The notes under the pieces are model-generated. The model was not told the DNA's origin and made no database searches. It saw only the letters and a program-made list of their open reading frames with translations. 64,000 bases of DNA, taken from the NCBI RefSeq assembly GCF_900086705.1, contig NZ_LT575483.1, positions 2,981,516 through 3,045,515 on the forward strand. The letters run 5' to 3'. Both the position numbers and the translations under genes were made by a program. Source of the stretch: Massilibacillus massiliensis (GTDB lineage: Bacteria; Bacillota; Negativicutes; FLKF01). Positions 46,531 to 54,785 of the stretch are shown here, in pieces. Numbering within the stretch: position 1 is the first letter of the stretch; every line of letters begins with the position of its first letter.

Positions 46531-46649
46531 TTGTTTGTTGTTATAGACCGATAATATTCGATGCATGTATCAAGCGGACATCGAAATGAGCAGATTATCG
46601 AGAAAATAAATGAAAGCCAATGATTTTTAGATGGGAGAATTGTAAGTTC

Positions 46650-48005
46650 ATGCAGAAAATACACAAATTTTATTTAAACGGCATGTACATTATGTTGGAT
46701 ATTAATAGCGGAGCCGTACATGTAATAGATAAAATGATTTACGATCTTATGGATCTTTATGATGGGACAAACCGTGCGGAGGTTTTAGCAGCATATAGTT
46801 CTAAGTATGATAAAAATGATATGATGGAGGCACTTGAAGAACTTGAAGAATTGATTGCAACGAAGCAGCTTTTCGCGCCAAGTATTGACGTTCCGCCGAC
46901 ATTTAGCCAAGAACCGTTGGTCAAATCGCTCTGCTTACATGTTGCACATGATTGTAATTTACGTTGTAAATATTGTTTTGCAGGTACGGGAGACTTCGGA
47001 CATGACAGAAGTTTAATGAGCAAGGAAGTTGGCGAAAAGGCTGTAGATTTCATCATTGCAGGCAGCGGACAGAGAAAGCATTGTGAGATTGACTTCTTTG
47101 GCGGCGAGCCACTAATGAATATGCCAGTTGTGAAACATGTAGTCGAATATGTCCGTAAACGGGAAAAAGAGACAGGTAAAGAATTTAAATTGACACTTAC
47201 TACAAATGGTGTATTGTTGAATGATAAAAATATTCAATATTTAAATGACAATCATATCAGTGTAGTTCTTAGCTTGGACGGACGGAAAGAAGTACATGAC
47301 CGCATGCGCCCCAATGTTGCAGGAAAAGGCAGTTATGATAATGTCTTAGCAAATTTTAGAAAGCTGGTCGACGCACGCGGAGGAGAAAACTATTTCTTGC
47401 GCGGAACTTTTACCGCGTATAACCTTGATTTTACTGCCGATGTACTCGATATGGCTGACCAAGGGTTTAAACTTTTGTCGGTTGAACCGGTCGTTGCAAA
47501 GGAATGTGATTATGAAATTACCGAGGCGCATTTGCCGAAACTCTTTGAAGAATATGACAAATTGGCTGAGGCTTATATTCAGCGAAAATTAACGGACAAT
47601 GGATTTGAATTCTTCCATTTCAATATGGACATCAATAATGGACCATGCGTGGCGAAACGTCTTAGCGGTTGTGGAGCTGGTCACGAGTATTTTGCAGTAG
47701 CACCAAATGGGGATTTATATCCTTGTCATCAATTTGTCGGGCGTGATAAATATTTGCTAGGCAATCTTTTTGATGGTGTTACAAATCAAGAAATGCCGCA
47801 GCATTTTCGTCAGGCACATGTGTTAAATAAACCTGAGTGCAGCAAATGCTGGGCGAGGTTCTATTGTAGCGGCGGCTGTCATGCAAATGCCGATTTATTT
47901 CATGATGATATAAAAATTCCTTATGAAATTGGTTGTAAACTGCAGCAAAAGCGTATGGAATGTGCAATTATGATTCAAGCAAAATTTGCAATGCTTGCAA
48001 ATTGA
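46650..48005 (+). CDS. scfB: SCIFF radical SAM maturase
   Basis: A protein of about 451 residues. It has an N-terminal peptide-recognition (RRE-like) domain, a radical SAM core with CNLRCKYCF (CxxxCxxC), and a C-terminal SPASM/twitch region with clustered cysteines (CGAGHEYF, YPCHQFVG, CSKCWARFYCSGGCHAN) for two auxiliary Fe-S clusters. It installs the thioether in the SCIFF precursor encoded just upstream. ATG at 46650 behind GGGAGA; the ATG at 46620 is upstream of that site. Confidence 0.94.
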   Translation: MQKIHKFYLNGMYIMLDINSGAVHVIDKMIYDLMDLYDGTNRAEVLAAYSSKYDKNDMMEALEELEELIATKQLFAPSIDVPPTFSQEPLVKSLCLHVAHDCNLRCKYCFAGTGDFGHDRSLMSKEVGEKAVDFIIAGSGQRKHCEIDFFGGEPLMNMPVVKHVVEYVRKREKETGKEFKLTLTTNGVLLNDKNIQYLNDNHISVVLSLDGRKEVHDRMRPNVAGKGSYDNVLANFRKLVDARGGENYFLRGTFTAYNLDFTADVLDMADQGFKLLSVEPVVAKECDYEITEAHLPKLFEEYDKLAEAYIQRKLTDNGFEFFHFNMDINNGPCVAKRLSGCGAGHEYFAVAPNGDLYPCHQFVGRDKYLLGNLFDGVTNQEMPQHFRQAHVLNKPECSKCWARFYCSGGCHANADLFHDDIKIPYEIGCKLQQKRMECAIMIQAKFAMLAN

Positions 48006-48081
48006 TCTACTCGTAAATTAGCGATGGGAAGAATGCTTTTGTATAAGTAAAAGCATTCTGGTTAAAAATAAATAAATGATA

Positions 48082-48118
48082 AAAATCCTGTTTTGTTTCA
48101 TACAAAGCAGGATTTTTT
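48082..48118 (+). terminator. Terminator after scfB
   Basis: AAAATCCTG-TTTTG with CAAAG-CAGGATTTT and a T run. Confidence 0.8.
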
Positions 48119-48214
48119 TGTATGAGTCAGAACATTACAAGCAGTAGATAAATTCCAATAAGATACAACATTAGAATTATATATCATATAATTAAGAAAA
48201 ATTATAGAATCGTA

Positions 48215-48243
48215 TTGACAATCGATACTCTATGCGTTAATAT
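48215..48243 (+). promoter_or_regulatory. Promoter of the cggR-glycolytic operon
   Basis: TTGACA (48215-48220), 17-base spacer, TAATAT (48238-48243). Confidence 0.7.
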
Positions 48244-48248
48244 ATCTG

Positions 48249-48287
48249 TGGGATATAAAATGAACCAGTGGGGTAAAAAATAACCCA
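48249..48287. promoter_or_regulatory. Tandem CggR operator
   Basis: Two imperfect palindromes spaced exactly 20 bases: TGGGAT...GAACCA (48249-48267) and TGGGGT...AACCCA (48269-48287), directly after the -10 box. Two in-phase half-operators, as in the Bacillus CggR site, fit tetramer binding. The core sequence differs from Bacillus. Confidence 0.6.
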
Positions 48288-48294
48288 GAGGACA

Positions 48295-49353
48295 ATGGCT
48301 GTGAAAGAAATCGATAAAATTATAAAATTGCAAAAAAAAATCGCACCTGAACTAGTAAATCTTATTGAGGAACGTTATAAGATATTAAAACACATTCGTT
48401 ATAATCAGCCAATTGGCAGAAGAGCACTGGCAACGCAATTGGAGCTGAGTGAGTGCAGTATTCGCAATGGTGTTAAAGTATTAAAAAATGCAGGACTTCT
48501 GCAATTGTCTGGATTGGGCATGTCAGTGACCGATGAAGGGCAAGCGATGGTCAGCTCTTTAACCGAGTATGTGGATGCGTTGAATGGATTGGCTAAATTA
48601 GAAATCTATCTGGCAAATGAACTTGGTGTAAACGAAGTGAAAATTGTGCCGGGGGACAGCGAAGCTGATCGGTGTGTGTTTTTGGAATTGGGACGAGTGG
48701 CAGCGCGTATATTAGTTGATGTTTTATCAGATAATATGGTCATTGCCGTAAGCGGCGGATCTACAATGGCTGCAGTAGCAGAGGCTGTAGATGTAGCTAT
48801 GGCAGGAACCTTAGTTGTTCCGACACGTGGCGGTCTTGGCGAAAAAGTTGAGCGTCAAGCCAATCATGTCGCGTCTGTTATGGCAGGAAATTTGGGTGGA
48901 GAATATAGACTTTTACATATTCCTGAAATTTTAAACGATGAAGCGTTAGAGGCGATTAAAGCAACCGATAGTACAGTCGCTGAAATAGAGCAATTGATAA
49001 AAAATGCAGATGTTTTGGTGCATGGAATCGGCAGAGCTGATGTAATGGTCAGCAGACGCAATCATATGCCAAAAATAGCAGAAAAGATTTGCAAACTTGG
49101 TGTTGGAGAAACACTTGGTCATTATTTTGATTTAGAAGGTAAGTGTATTTACACGTACTGTAGCAATGGTTTTCGTCTGAATGATCTGGTAGGAGTTGGT
49201 AGAGAAATTGCGGTAGCCGGCGGCAAACATAAAGCCGAGGCTATTCTTGCAGTAACTAGGGCAGGCAGTAAGGATGTTTTGGTTATTGATGAAGCCGCTG
49301 CTAGGTCTATTCAGTCAATAATAAAATCTGAGAAATCTCAGAAAACATTTTAA
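48295..49353 (+). CDS. cggR: Central glycolytic genes regulator
   Basis: A 352-residue SorC/DeoR-family repressor. The N-terminal winged helix is [28 protein letters not shown] (about residues 42-70). The C-terminal sugar-phosphate-binding domain has [15 protein letters not shown] and GIGRADVM. In Bacillus, fructose-1,6-bisphosphate relieves its repression of gapA-pgk-tpi-pgm-eno. Here it heads the same operon and has a tandem operator before its own start, so it is autoregulated. Confidence 0.93.
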   Translation: MAVKEIDKIIKLQKKIAPELVNLIEERYKILKHIRYNQPIGRRALATQLELSECSIRNGVKVLKNAGLLQLSGLGMSVTDEGQAMVSSLTEYVDALNGLAKLEIYLANELGVNEVKIVPGDSEADRCVFLELGRVAARILVDVLSDNMVIAVSGGSTMAAVAEAVDVAMAGTLVVPTRGGLGEKVERQANHVASVMAGNLGGEYRLLHIPEILNDEALEAIKATDSTVAEIEQLIKNADVLVHGIGRADVMVSRRNHMPKIAEKICKLGVGETLGHYFDLEGKCIYTYCSNGFRLNDLVGVGREIAVAGGKHKAEAILAVTRAGSKDVLVIDEAAARSIQSIIKSEKSQKTF

Positions 49354-49376
49354 AATTTTTTAGGGGGTATTTCACA

Positions 49377-50390
49377 ATGGCAGTAAAAGTAGCGATCAAT
49401 GGTTTTGGACGTATTGGACGTCTTGCGTTTAGACAAATGTTCGGGGCAGAAGGATATGAAGTTGTAGCAATCAACGACTTAACAAGTCCTAAAATGCTTG
49501 CACATCTATTGAAATATGATTCTTCACAAGGCAGATATGCTTTAGCAGAAAAAGTAACAGCTGGTGAAGATTCTATTACTGTTGATGGTAAAAAAATCAC
49601 GATTTATGCAAAAGCTAACGCAGCTGAATTACCTTGGGGCGAACTTAATGTAGACGTAGTACTTGAATGTACTGGTTTCTACACTTCCAAAGAAAAAGCT
49701 TCTGCACATATCAAAGCAGGTGCTAAAAAAGTTGTTATCTCTGCTCCAGCAGGCAACGACCTTCCTACAGTTGTATATAATGTTAACCATAATGTATTAA
49801 AAGCTAGCGATACAGTTATTTCTGCAGCTTCTTGTACTACAAACTGCTTAGCTCCTATGGCGCAAGCACTTCATAAATTAGCTGCTATTAAAAGCGGTAT
49901 TATGAGCACAATTCATGCTTATACTGGTGACCAAATGACTTTAGACGGCCCTCAAAGAAACGGTGACTTAAGAAGATCCCGTGCTGCAGCAGTTAATATC
50001 GTTCCTAACTCCACTGGTGCTGCCAAAGCAATCGGTTTAGTTATTCCTGAATTATTAGGTAAATTAATCGGTTCTGCACAACGTGTTCCAGTTCCAACTG
50101 GTTCAACTACAATCTTGATTGCAGTTGTTGATGGTAAAGTTACAGTAGATGAAGTAAATGCAGCAATGAAAGCAGCGGCTACTGAATCTTTCGGTTACAC
50201 TGAAGAACAATTAGTTTCCAGTGATATCGTTGGCATCAGATACGGTTCATTATTCGATGCTACACAAACAATGGTATCAGAACTTGATAATGGTACTACA
50301 CAAGTGCAAGTTGTTTCTTGGTATGACAATGAAAACAGCTATACAAGCCAAATGGTTCGCACAATTAAATATTTTGCAGAACTTAAATAG
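49377..50390 (+). CDS. gap: Glyceraldehyde-3-phosphate dehydrogenase
   Basis: A 337-residue type I GAPDH. It has NAD fold [12 protein letters not shown], Asp in [10 protein letters not shown] (NAD preference), catalytic Cys in [15 protein letters not shown], and [13 protein letters not shown]. It oxidises glyceraldehyde 3-phosphate to 1,3-bisphosphoglycerate. Codon use is strongly biased (many GCT/GGT/AAA), as expected for high expression. 23 bases after cggR. Confidence 0.97.
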   Translation: MAVKVAINGFGRIGRLAFRQMFGAEGYEVVAINDLTSPKMLAHLLKYDSSQGRYALAEKVTAGEDSITVDGKKITIYAKANAAELPWGELNVDVVLECTGFYTSKEKASAHIKAGAKKVVISAPAGNDLPTVVYNVNHNVLKASDTVISAASCTTNCLAPMAQALHKLAAIKSGIMSTIHAYTGDQMTLDGPQRNGDLRRSRAAAVNIVPNSTGAAKAIGLVIPELLGKLIGSAQRVPVPTGSTTILIAVVDGKVTVDEVNAAMKAAATESFGYTEEQLVSSDIVGIRYGSLFDATQTMVSELDNGTTQVQVVSWYDNENSYTSQMVRTIKYFAELK

Positions 50391-50407
50391 TTTTTTGTGA
50401 TCTTAAG

Positions 50408-50438
50408 GGTCCGGCCTTGTTTGGGCCGGGCCATTTTT
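50408..50438 (+). terminator. Hairpin between gap and pgk
   Basis: GGTCCGGCC and GGCCGGGCC with one wobble pair, then ATTTTTAA. It may partly terminate, or protect the 3' end of cggR-gap mRNA. Confidence 0.65.
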
Positions 50439-50461
50439 AAATTTAAAGGAGGCTTATTACA

Positions 50462-51646
50462 TTGAATAAAAAGAGTATAAAAGATATAGATGTAAATGGA
50501 AAAAAAGTTTTTGTCCGCGTAGATTATAACGTACCAATGGATGAAGAATTAAATATTACCAATGATACTAGAATCAGAGCTACACTACCTACTTTAAATT
50601 ACTTATTAGAACATAATGCAGCACTTGTGCTTGCTTGTCATCTTGGACGTCCAAAAGGAGAACGGGTGGCAAAATTTTCTGTTCAGCCAGTGGCAAAGCG
50701 TTTAGCTGAATTAATTGGTAAAGAAGTGAAATTTGCACCTGATTGTGTTGGCGCAGAAGCGGAAAAAATGGCAGCTGATTTAAAACCAGGTCAAATTCTT
50801 TTGTTAGAAAATCTTCGTTATCATAAAGAAGAAGAAAAAAATGATCCTGCTTTTGCAAAACAATTGGCAGCACTTGCAGATGTGGCTGTGAATGACGCAT
50901 TTGGTGTTTCTCATCGTGCACATGCTTCCGTTGAAGGCATTACGAAATACATTGAAACTGTTGCAGGATTTTTAATGGAAAAAGAAATTCAATTTGTTGG
51001 GCAAACCGTTGCAAATCCAGAACGTCCTTTTGTTGCAATTATTGGTGGAGCAAAGGTTTCTGATAAGATCGGTGTCATTTCTAATTTAATTGAAAAAGTA
51101 GATACATTGATCATCGGTGGCGGTATGGCGCATACGTTTGATGCTGCAAAAGGCTATGAAATCGGTAAGTCTATTTGCGAACCGGATAAATATGAATTGG
51201 CATTAGATTTATTAAGACAAGCTGAAGCAAAAGGCGTAAAAGTGGTATTGCCAGTTGATCTTGTAATCGCTGACAAATTTGCTCCAGATGCAAATACTAA
51301 AATCGTTGATGTAGATAAAGTGGATCCAGCATGGGAAGCTTTAGACAGCGGTCCTAAGACTTCTGCGCTTTATGCTGAAGCTTTAAAAGATGCAAAAACA
51401 GTTGTTTGGAATGGACCTATGGGTGTTTTTGAGATGGATGCCTTTGCAAAAGGAACAGAAGCAGTTGCGCAAGCAGTTGCAGATTCTTCGGCAGTTAGTA
51501 TCGTTGGCGGCGGTGATTCTATCGCAGCACTTAAAAAGACTGGACTTTCTGATAAAATTACACATATTTCAACTGGCGGCGGCGCAACATTAGAGTTCTT
51601 GGAAGGTAAAGTTTTACCGGGAATTGCAGCACTTGCTGATAAGTAA
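50462..51646 (+). CDS. pgk: Phosphoglycerate kinase
   Basis: A 394-residue Pgk with substrate motif RVDYNVPMDE, AFGVSHRAHAS, and nucleotide motif GGGDSIAALKK near the C-terminus. It transfers phosphate from 1,3-bisphosphoglycerate to ADP. Starts with TTG at 50462 after AAAGGAGG. Confidence 0.97.
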   Translation: MNKKSIKDIDVNGKKVFVRVDYNVPMDEELNITNDTRIRATLPTLNYLLEHNAALVLACHLGRPKGERVAKFSVQPVAKRLAELIGKEVKFAPDCVGAEAEKMAADLKPGQILLLENLRYHKEEEKNDPAFAKQLAALADVAVNDAFGVSHRAHASVEGITKYIETVAGFLMEKEIQFVGQTVANPERPFVAIIGGAKVSDKIGVISNLIEKVDTLIIGGGMAHTFDAAKGYEIGKSICEPDKYELALDLLRQAEAKGVKVVLPVDLVIADKFAPDANTKIVDVDKVDPAWEALDSGPKTSALYAEALKDAKTVVWNGPMGVFEMDAFAKGTEAVAQAVADSSAVSIVGGGDSIAALKKTGLSDKITHISTGGGATLEFLEGKVLPGIAALADK

Positions 51647-51658
51647 TGAATGATTTAC

Positions 51659-51688
51659 TGCGGCGGTGCTAATGCGCACGTCCGCAAT
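51659..51688 (+). promoter_or_regulatory. Hairpin between pgk and tpiA
   Basis: Imperfect hairpin TGCGGCGGTGC-TAAT-GCGCACGTCCGCA with no T run. It is probably a processing or stability element. Confidence 0.4.
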
Positions 51689-51760
51689 GAATCTAAAGAA
51701 TATAAATGCAGGTTGTTTTTCATAATTTTAAAAATAAAATGTTTAGGGGGATTTTAAATT

Positions 51761-52510
51761 ATGCGTACACCTATTATTGCGGGTAACTGGAAAATGCACA
51801 ACACAATGGCAGCTGGTACTGCTTTGGTTAAAGAATTGTCAGCTTTAGTAAAAGATGCGAAGAATGTTGAAGTTGTTGTTTGTCCTACGTTTACTGCTCT
51901 TTCCGCTGTAAAAGAAGCAGCGAAAGGTACGAATATCCATGTAGGAGCACAAAATATTCATTGGGAAGAAAAAGGTGCTTTTACTGGTGAAATTTCGGCA
52001 GAAATGTTGAAAGAAATCGGTGTAGAGTATGCGATTATTGGTCACTCTGAACGTCGTGAATATTTCGGCGAAACAGACGAAACTGTAAATAAAAGAACAA
52101 AAGCAGCACTTGCGGCTGGCATCATTCCAATTGTTTGCTGTGGTGAATCTTTGGAAACTCGTGAAGCTGGTACAACAAATGATTTTGTCGGTGGGCAAAT
52201 TAAAGCGGATTTAGCTGGATTAACGGCAGATCAAGTTGCTGGTCTTGTTATCGCTTACGAACCAATTTGGGCGATTGGCACTGGTAAAACAGCGACTTCT
52301 GATCAAGCAAATGAAGTTTGTAAATTCATTCGTGAAACGATTGCCGGTATTTTTGGCAAAGAAGCAGCTGAAAAAGTGCGGATTCAATATGGCGGCAGTG
52401 TAAAACCTTCTACGATTTCTGAGCTTATGGGTAAGAGTGATGTGGATGGCGCTTTAGTTGGCGGTGCTTCCCTTAAAGCTGGAGATTTCAGTCAAATTGT
52501 AAAATTTTAA
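51761..52510 (+). CDS. tpiA: Triosephosphate isomerase
   Basis: A 249-residue TIM barrel. It has N-terminal GNWKMHNT (Lys), the catalytic His region [12 protein letters not shown], catalytic Glu in [14 protein letters not shown], and the phosphate loop YGGSVKPS. Interconverts dihydroxyacetone phosphate and glyceraldehyde 3-phosphate. Confidence 0.97.
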   Translation: MRTPIIAGNWKMHNTMAAGTALVKELSALVKDAKNVEVVVCPTFTALSAVKEAAKGTNIHVGAQNIHWEEKGAFTGEISAEMLKEIGVEYAIIGHSERREYFGETDETVNKRTKAALAAGIIPIVCCGESLETREAGTTNDFVGGQIKADLAGLTADQVAGLVIAYEPIWAIGTGKTATSDQANEVCKFIRETIAGIFGKEAAEKVRIQYGGSVKPSTISELMGKSDVDGALVGGASLKAGDFSQIVKF

Positions 52511-52529
52511 TTTAGGTGGATGAAATAGA

Positions 52530-54059
52530 ATGGAAAAATTAACTGCACCTGTAGCATTAGTTATTTTAGATGGTTGGGGTGTTGGGGATTCAAACGATTC
52601 TAATAATGCAATTGCCATTGCAAAGACACCCGTCATGGATAGTTTGATGAAAAAATATCCAAATACAACCTTAAAGTGTTCTGGAGAAGCGGTTGGACTA
52701 CCAGATGGACAAATGGGAAATTCGGAAGTTGGGCATTTGAATATCGGAGCTGGACGAATTGTTTATCAGGAGCTCACTCGCATTACGAAGGCAATTCGAG
52801 ATGGTGAATTCTTTAATAATCCAGTCCTTTTAGATGTGATTGAAAAGGTAAAGAAACAGAATAGTGCCCTGCATTTGATGGGCTTAGTATCTGATGGCGG
52901 TGTACACAGCCATAACACGCACTTATATGCGTTGTTAGAATTAGCAAAGAAACAAGGTTTGAAAGAAGTCTATGTGCATGCATTTTTAGATGGTCGTGAT
53001 GTACCGCCATCAAGTGCGGCCGAGTATGTGCAACTGCTTGAAAAGAAAGTTGCTGAAATTGGTGTGGGAAAAATAGCGACTCTTTCCGGTCGTTACTATG
53101 CCATGGATCGTGATAAACGCTGGGAACGTGTTGAAAAAGCATATTTAGCAATTGCTTGCGGCGAAGGTGAGAAAGCTAAAAGTGCAGTAGATGCCGTAAA
53201 AGCTTCCTATGAAGCGGGCAAAACTGACGAATTTGTAATACCAGTTGCAATTGGTGCGTATGCTGGTATGAAGGAAGGCGACGGCGCAATATTCTTTAAC
53301 TTCCGTCCGGATAGAGCAAGAGAATTGACGCATGTCTTTACTGACAAAGAGTTTGATGGATTCAGTCGTAAAAAAGGTTATATAGACCTTGCTTTTGCGA
53401 CGATGACACAATATGAAAAAGGGCTCAATGTCACAATTGCCTATGAACCGCAAACTTTGACCAATACGCTTGGCGAGGTATTGCACAAAGAAGGCATGAA
53501 ACAGCTTCGAATCGCTGAGACTGAAAAATATGCCCATGTTACATTCTTCTTTAATGGCGGGGTAGAAGCACCGCTTGAAGGTGAAGAACGTATTTTAGTT
53601 CCTTCTCCGAAAGTTGCAACCTATGATTTGCAACCGGAAATGAGCGCAAATGAAGTTACGGATAAAGTCGTTGAACAAATTCGTGCGAAAAATCATGATG
53701 TCATTATCCTTAACTTTGCAAATGGTGATATGGTTGGTCACACCGGCGTTCTTTCCGCAGCTGTCAAAGCGGTTGAAACAGTAGATGCATGTGTAGGTCG
53801 CTTAGTTGAGGCGATGCAGGCAGTAAATGGTACAGTTTGTATCACCGCTGACCATGGCAATGCAGAGATGATGTTGGATACTGTGACAGGTGAACCATTT
53901 ACAGCACATACGACAAATGTTGTACCGTTCATTGTTATTTCTGATAAAATTGCGAAAGTAAATACAGGTCGTTTATGTGATATTGCACCTACCTTATTAG
54001 ATATTGCAGGTGTGAAGGTTCCACAAGAGATGACTGGGAAATCTTTAATAGGTGGATAA
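52530..54059 (+). CDS. gpmI: Cofactor-independent phosphoglycerate mutase
   Basis: A 509-residue Mn-dependent mutase of the alkaline phosphatase superfamily. Metal Asp is in LVILDGWG, the phosphoserine nucleophile in [17 protein letters not shown], substrate Arg/Asp in FLDGRDVPP, and C-terminal metal ligands in ADHGNAEMM and [11 protein letters not shown]. Last gene of the operon here; enolase does not follow. A composite B+A repeat begins 2 bases after the stop. Confidence 0.97.
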   Translation: MEKLTAPVALVILDGWGVGDSNDSNNAIAIAKTPVMDSLMKKYPNTTLKCSGEAVGLPDGQMGNSEVGHLNIGAGRIVYQELTRITKAIRDGEFFNNPVLLDVIEKVKKQNSALHLMGLVSDGGVHSHNTHLYALLELAKKQGLKEVYVHAFLDGRDVPPSSAAEYVQLLEKKVAEIGVGKIATLSGRYYAMDRDKRWERVEKAYLAIACGEGEKAKSAVDAVKASYEAGKTDEFVIPVAIGAYAGMKEGDGAIFFNFRPDRARELTHVFTDKEFDGFSRKKGYIDLAFATMTQYEKGLNVTIAYEPQTLTNTLGEVLHKEGMKQLRIAETEKYAHVTFFFNGGVEAPLEGEERILVPSPKVATYDLQPEMSANEVTDKVVEQIRAKNHDVIILNFANGDMVGHTGVLSAAVKAVETVDACVGRLVEAMQAVNGTVCITADHGNAEMMLDTVTGEPFTAHTTNVVPFIVISDKIAKVNTGRLCDIAPTLLDIAGVKVPQEMTGKSLIGG

Positions 54060-54060
54060 A

Positions 54061-54233
54061 TGAGGACAGATAGGCGGCGGGTTGGCGATAAGCACTCATC
54101 TGCGTCGTTGCATGAAGGTGCTGTTCGTCGACGTACGCCAGTACGACTCCTTCACAGCCCCTTCATGCGCCTAGCATCTGAGCACTTCTCACCAACCGGC
54201 AACCTATCTTCGTACTAGTTTATACGTGGAACG
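54061..54233 (+). repeat. Repeat family B, full copy
   Basis: A large imperfect palindrome. The basal arms (GACAGATAGG... and ...CCTATCTTCG) enclose a variable stem GCATGAAGGTGCTG / CAGCCCCTTCATGC and a conserved tip TCGTCGACGTACG-CC-AGTACGACTCCTTC. It ends TTTATACGTGGAACG. Confidence 0.9.
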
Positions 54234-54239
54234 TATTTT

Positions 54240-54274
54240 AGTAGATGGTATTCACTTTGTGAATACCATCTACT
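54240..54274. repeat. Perfect hairpin inside the composite repeat
   Basis: Arms AGTAGATGGTATTCAC and GTGAATACCATCTACT with a TTT loop, 16 base pairs. The counterpart at 62614-62649 has matched base changes in both arms. Confidence 0.85.
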
Positions 54275-54285
54275 TTGTCTTGAGC

Positions 54286-54314
54286 CTGCCGCATTTTAAT
54301 GCGGCAGTTTTTTT
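54286..54314 (+). terminator. T-tailed hairpin inside the composite repeat
   Basis: CTGCCGCATT-TT-AATGCGGCAG followed by seven T. It would terminate the glycolytic operon. Confidence 0.85.
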
Positions 54315-54322
54315 CGTCCTTT

Positions 54323-54496
54323 GGCCTTTTCCGGAAAAATACGTTCCGAAGGATGAAAAATGACCGGCTTACGTTAAGAAATTTGCATGTCTGAACGAAG
54401 TGAGTTTGCGAATTTTAGTAAGCCGGTCATTTTTCAAGTATTTTGGAGGTTTTAGGCCTAGACTTTTTGGTCCTTTTGTGGCAATGACAAAAGGAC
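54323..54496 (+). repeat. Repeat family A, copy 4
   Basis: Stem 54356-54372 (AAAAATGACCGGCTTAC) pairs perfectly over 17 bases with 54418-54434. Flanks match copy 1 closely. Confidence 0.9.
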
Positions 54497-54567
54497 ACCT
54501 ATGCATATAGAGGTATTAAGATTTTTAGTGCGATTGCTTTATTTATATGTAATCCATATAAATAAAT

Positions 54568-54621
54568 TTTACAAATTTTTAACATAGCGATAACAAATCT
54601 TTCCTTTTAAAAGTCTACAAT
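54568..54621 (+). promoter_or_regulatory. Pho boxes and promoter of the phosphatase operon
   Basis: Three direct hexamers TTTACA, TTAACA and ATAACA start at 54568, 54579 and 54590, an exact 11-base period, which matches PhoP/PhoB boxes of Gram-positives (TT-ACA repeats). A TACAAT -10 box follows at 54616-54621. It implies induction by phosphate starvation. Confidence 0.65.
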
Positions 54622-54633
54622 GAAACTACAGAG

Positions 54634-54744
54634 CTAGTACCTTGCGCAAAAAAATACGCTGCTTAGCTTACGAAACTTTTTCACAATATCCAAAATCTTT
54701 ACACCCTGATATCAGATTTGACCATAGTTAAGTCAAGGTACTAG
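54634..54744. promoter_or_regulatory. Long-range inverted repeat in the phosphatase leader
   Basis: CTAGTACCTTG (54634-54644) and CAAGGTACTAG (54734-54744) are perfect complements 89 bases apart. The second arm is followed by TTTTTA. In the mRNA it could form a closed leader domain or an attenuator ahead of the ribosome binding site. Confidence 0.45.
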
Positions 54745-54785
54745 TTTTTAATATTTCGTTTATATTGAAGGAGGACGCGTTGAGA

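Larger units (their letters stand above)
54060..54785. other. Intergenic region: composite repeat, Pho promoter, long leader
   Basis: No gene is seen. It contains the full composite repeat (54061-54496), Pho boxes and a -10 box (54568-54621), and a leader of about 160 bases with a long-range inverted repeat (54634-54744). Confidence 0.7.
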
